6,166 bases of DNA from Paludibacteraceae bacterium (GTDB lineage Bacteria; Bacteroidota; Bacteroidia; Bacteroidales; Paludibacteraceae). The position numbers and the translations under genes are program-made. The stretch covers positions 1-6,166 of the forward strand of contig JAGCQO010000078.1 of assembly GCA_017965125.1 (NCBI GenBank), written 5' to 3'. This document shows positions 5,943 through 6,166 of the stretch, in pieces; the stretch's first letter is position 1; each line of letters begins with the position of its first letter. The notes beneath the pieces are model-generated. The model was not told where the DNA came from. It worked only from the letters and a program-made list of their open reading frames with translations, and ran no database searches.

Positions 5943-6166
5943 ATGGACGTAAAAGAAAGATTTCTCAGATACATAAGCATAGAGACCACTTCAGACTACG
6001 ACTGCCAGGACTGCCCCAGCACGAAAGGACAGCTCGTGCTTGCCGAAGTGCTCAGAAAAGAGCTTGTGGAGATAGGACTGACGGACGTTGAGGTGAGCGA
6101 GGACGGATATGTTTACGCCACGATAGAAAGCAACGCCGAGACCGACGTGCCTACCATCGGCTTCAT
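5943..6166 (+). CDS. pepT: Peptidase T (tripeptide aminopeptidase), N-terminal fragment
   Basis: The ATG at 5943 opens 74 codons and runs off the right edge. The sequence MDVKERFLRYISIETTSDYD, then CPSTKGQLVLAEVLRKEL, IGLTDVEVSEDGYVYATIES and VPTIGF, matches the start of PepT. PepT is a cytoplasmic zinc aminopeptidase of the M20 family that releases the N-terminal residue of tripeptides. The first metal-binding motif (the H-x-D that follows IGF) falls just beyond the window, so catalytic residues cannot be checked. PST-G-Q and the IGL...V motif are the main supports. The gene is divergent from the SDR gene. I see only a one-mismatch -7 candidate (TATTGTTG, 5899-5906) upstream. Confidence 0.88.
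   Translation, partial: MDVKERFLRYISIETTSDYDCQDCPSTKGQLVLAEVLRKELVEIGLTDVEVSEDGYVYATIESNAETDVPTIGF

Overview
The window looks like chromosomal DNA of a Bacteroidota member, most likely order Bacteroidales and Prevotella-like. Four things suggest this. Starts lack Shine-Dalgarno sequences and have A-rich leaders. Several gene starts are preceded by matches to the Bacteroidota -7 promoter element TAnnTTTG. One protein carries a SusC-type TonB plug motif. The SDR dehydrogenase closely resembles the Bacteroides/Prevotella 'gluconate 5-dehydrogenase' group. I see no rRNA, tRNA, CRISPR array, insertion sequence or phage gene, and no gene-free stretch exceeds about 200 bases.

Layout. (1) 1-2009, minus strand: the N-terminal 669 residues of a secreted alpha-2-macroglobulin-like MG2 protein, continuing off the left edge, with a TonB-plug-like segment embedded before its MG2 domain. 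(2) 2177-3603, minus strand: pdxS and pdxT, the two subunits of PLP synthase, overlapping as TAATG and followed by a strong intrinsic terminator. (3) 3793-4869, plus strand, divergent from pdxST: a single polypeptide in which a ThiD/PdxK-type kinase fold is fused to an AraC-type DNA-binding domain. (4) 4927-5742, minus strand: an SDR oxidoreductase of the KduD/gluconate 5-dehydrogenase type, with its own promoter and a terminator that folds well only on its strand. (5) 5943-6166, plus strand: the first 74 codons of a peptidase T (pepT) gene, running off the right edge.

How the parts work together. The coherent unit is pdxS-pdxT plus the divergent kinase-AraC fusion. PdxST makes pyridoxal 5'-phosphate de novo. 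The fusion keeps residues expected to hold the vitamin-like substrate (GSD near the N-terminus, D24, Q45, M81). It has lost the expected catalytic Cys/Asp, the anion-hole sequence and the nucleotide-binding Asn/Glu motif. The simplest reading is a retired vitamin kinase that serves as a sensor domain for a transcription factor controlling PLP synthesis. This is inferred from sequence and context, and I know of no characterised example. The shared 189-bp intergenic region holds a promoter candidate for each direction and an imperfect tandem repeat with 20-22 bp spacing, which suits an AraC-type operator. The MG2, SDR and PepT genes appear to be independent transcription units.
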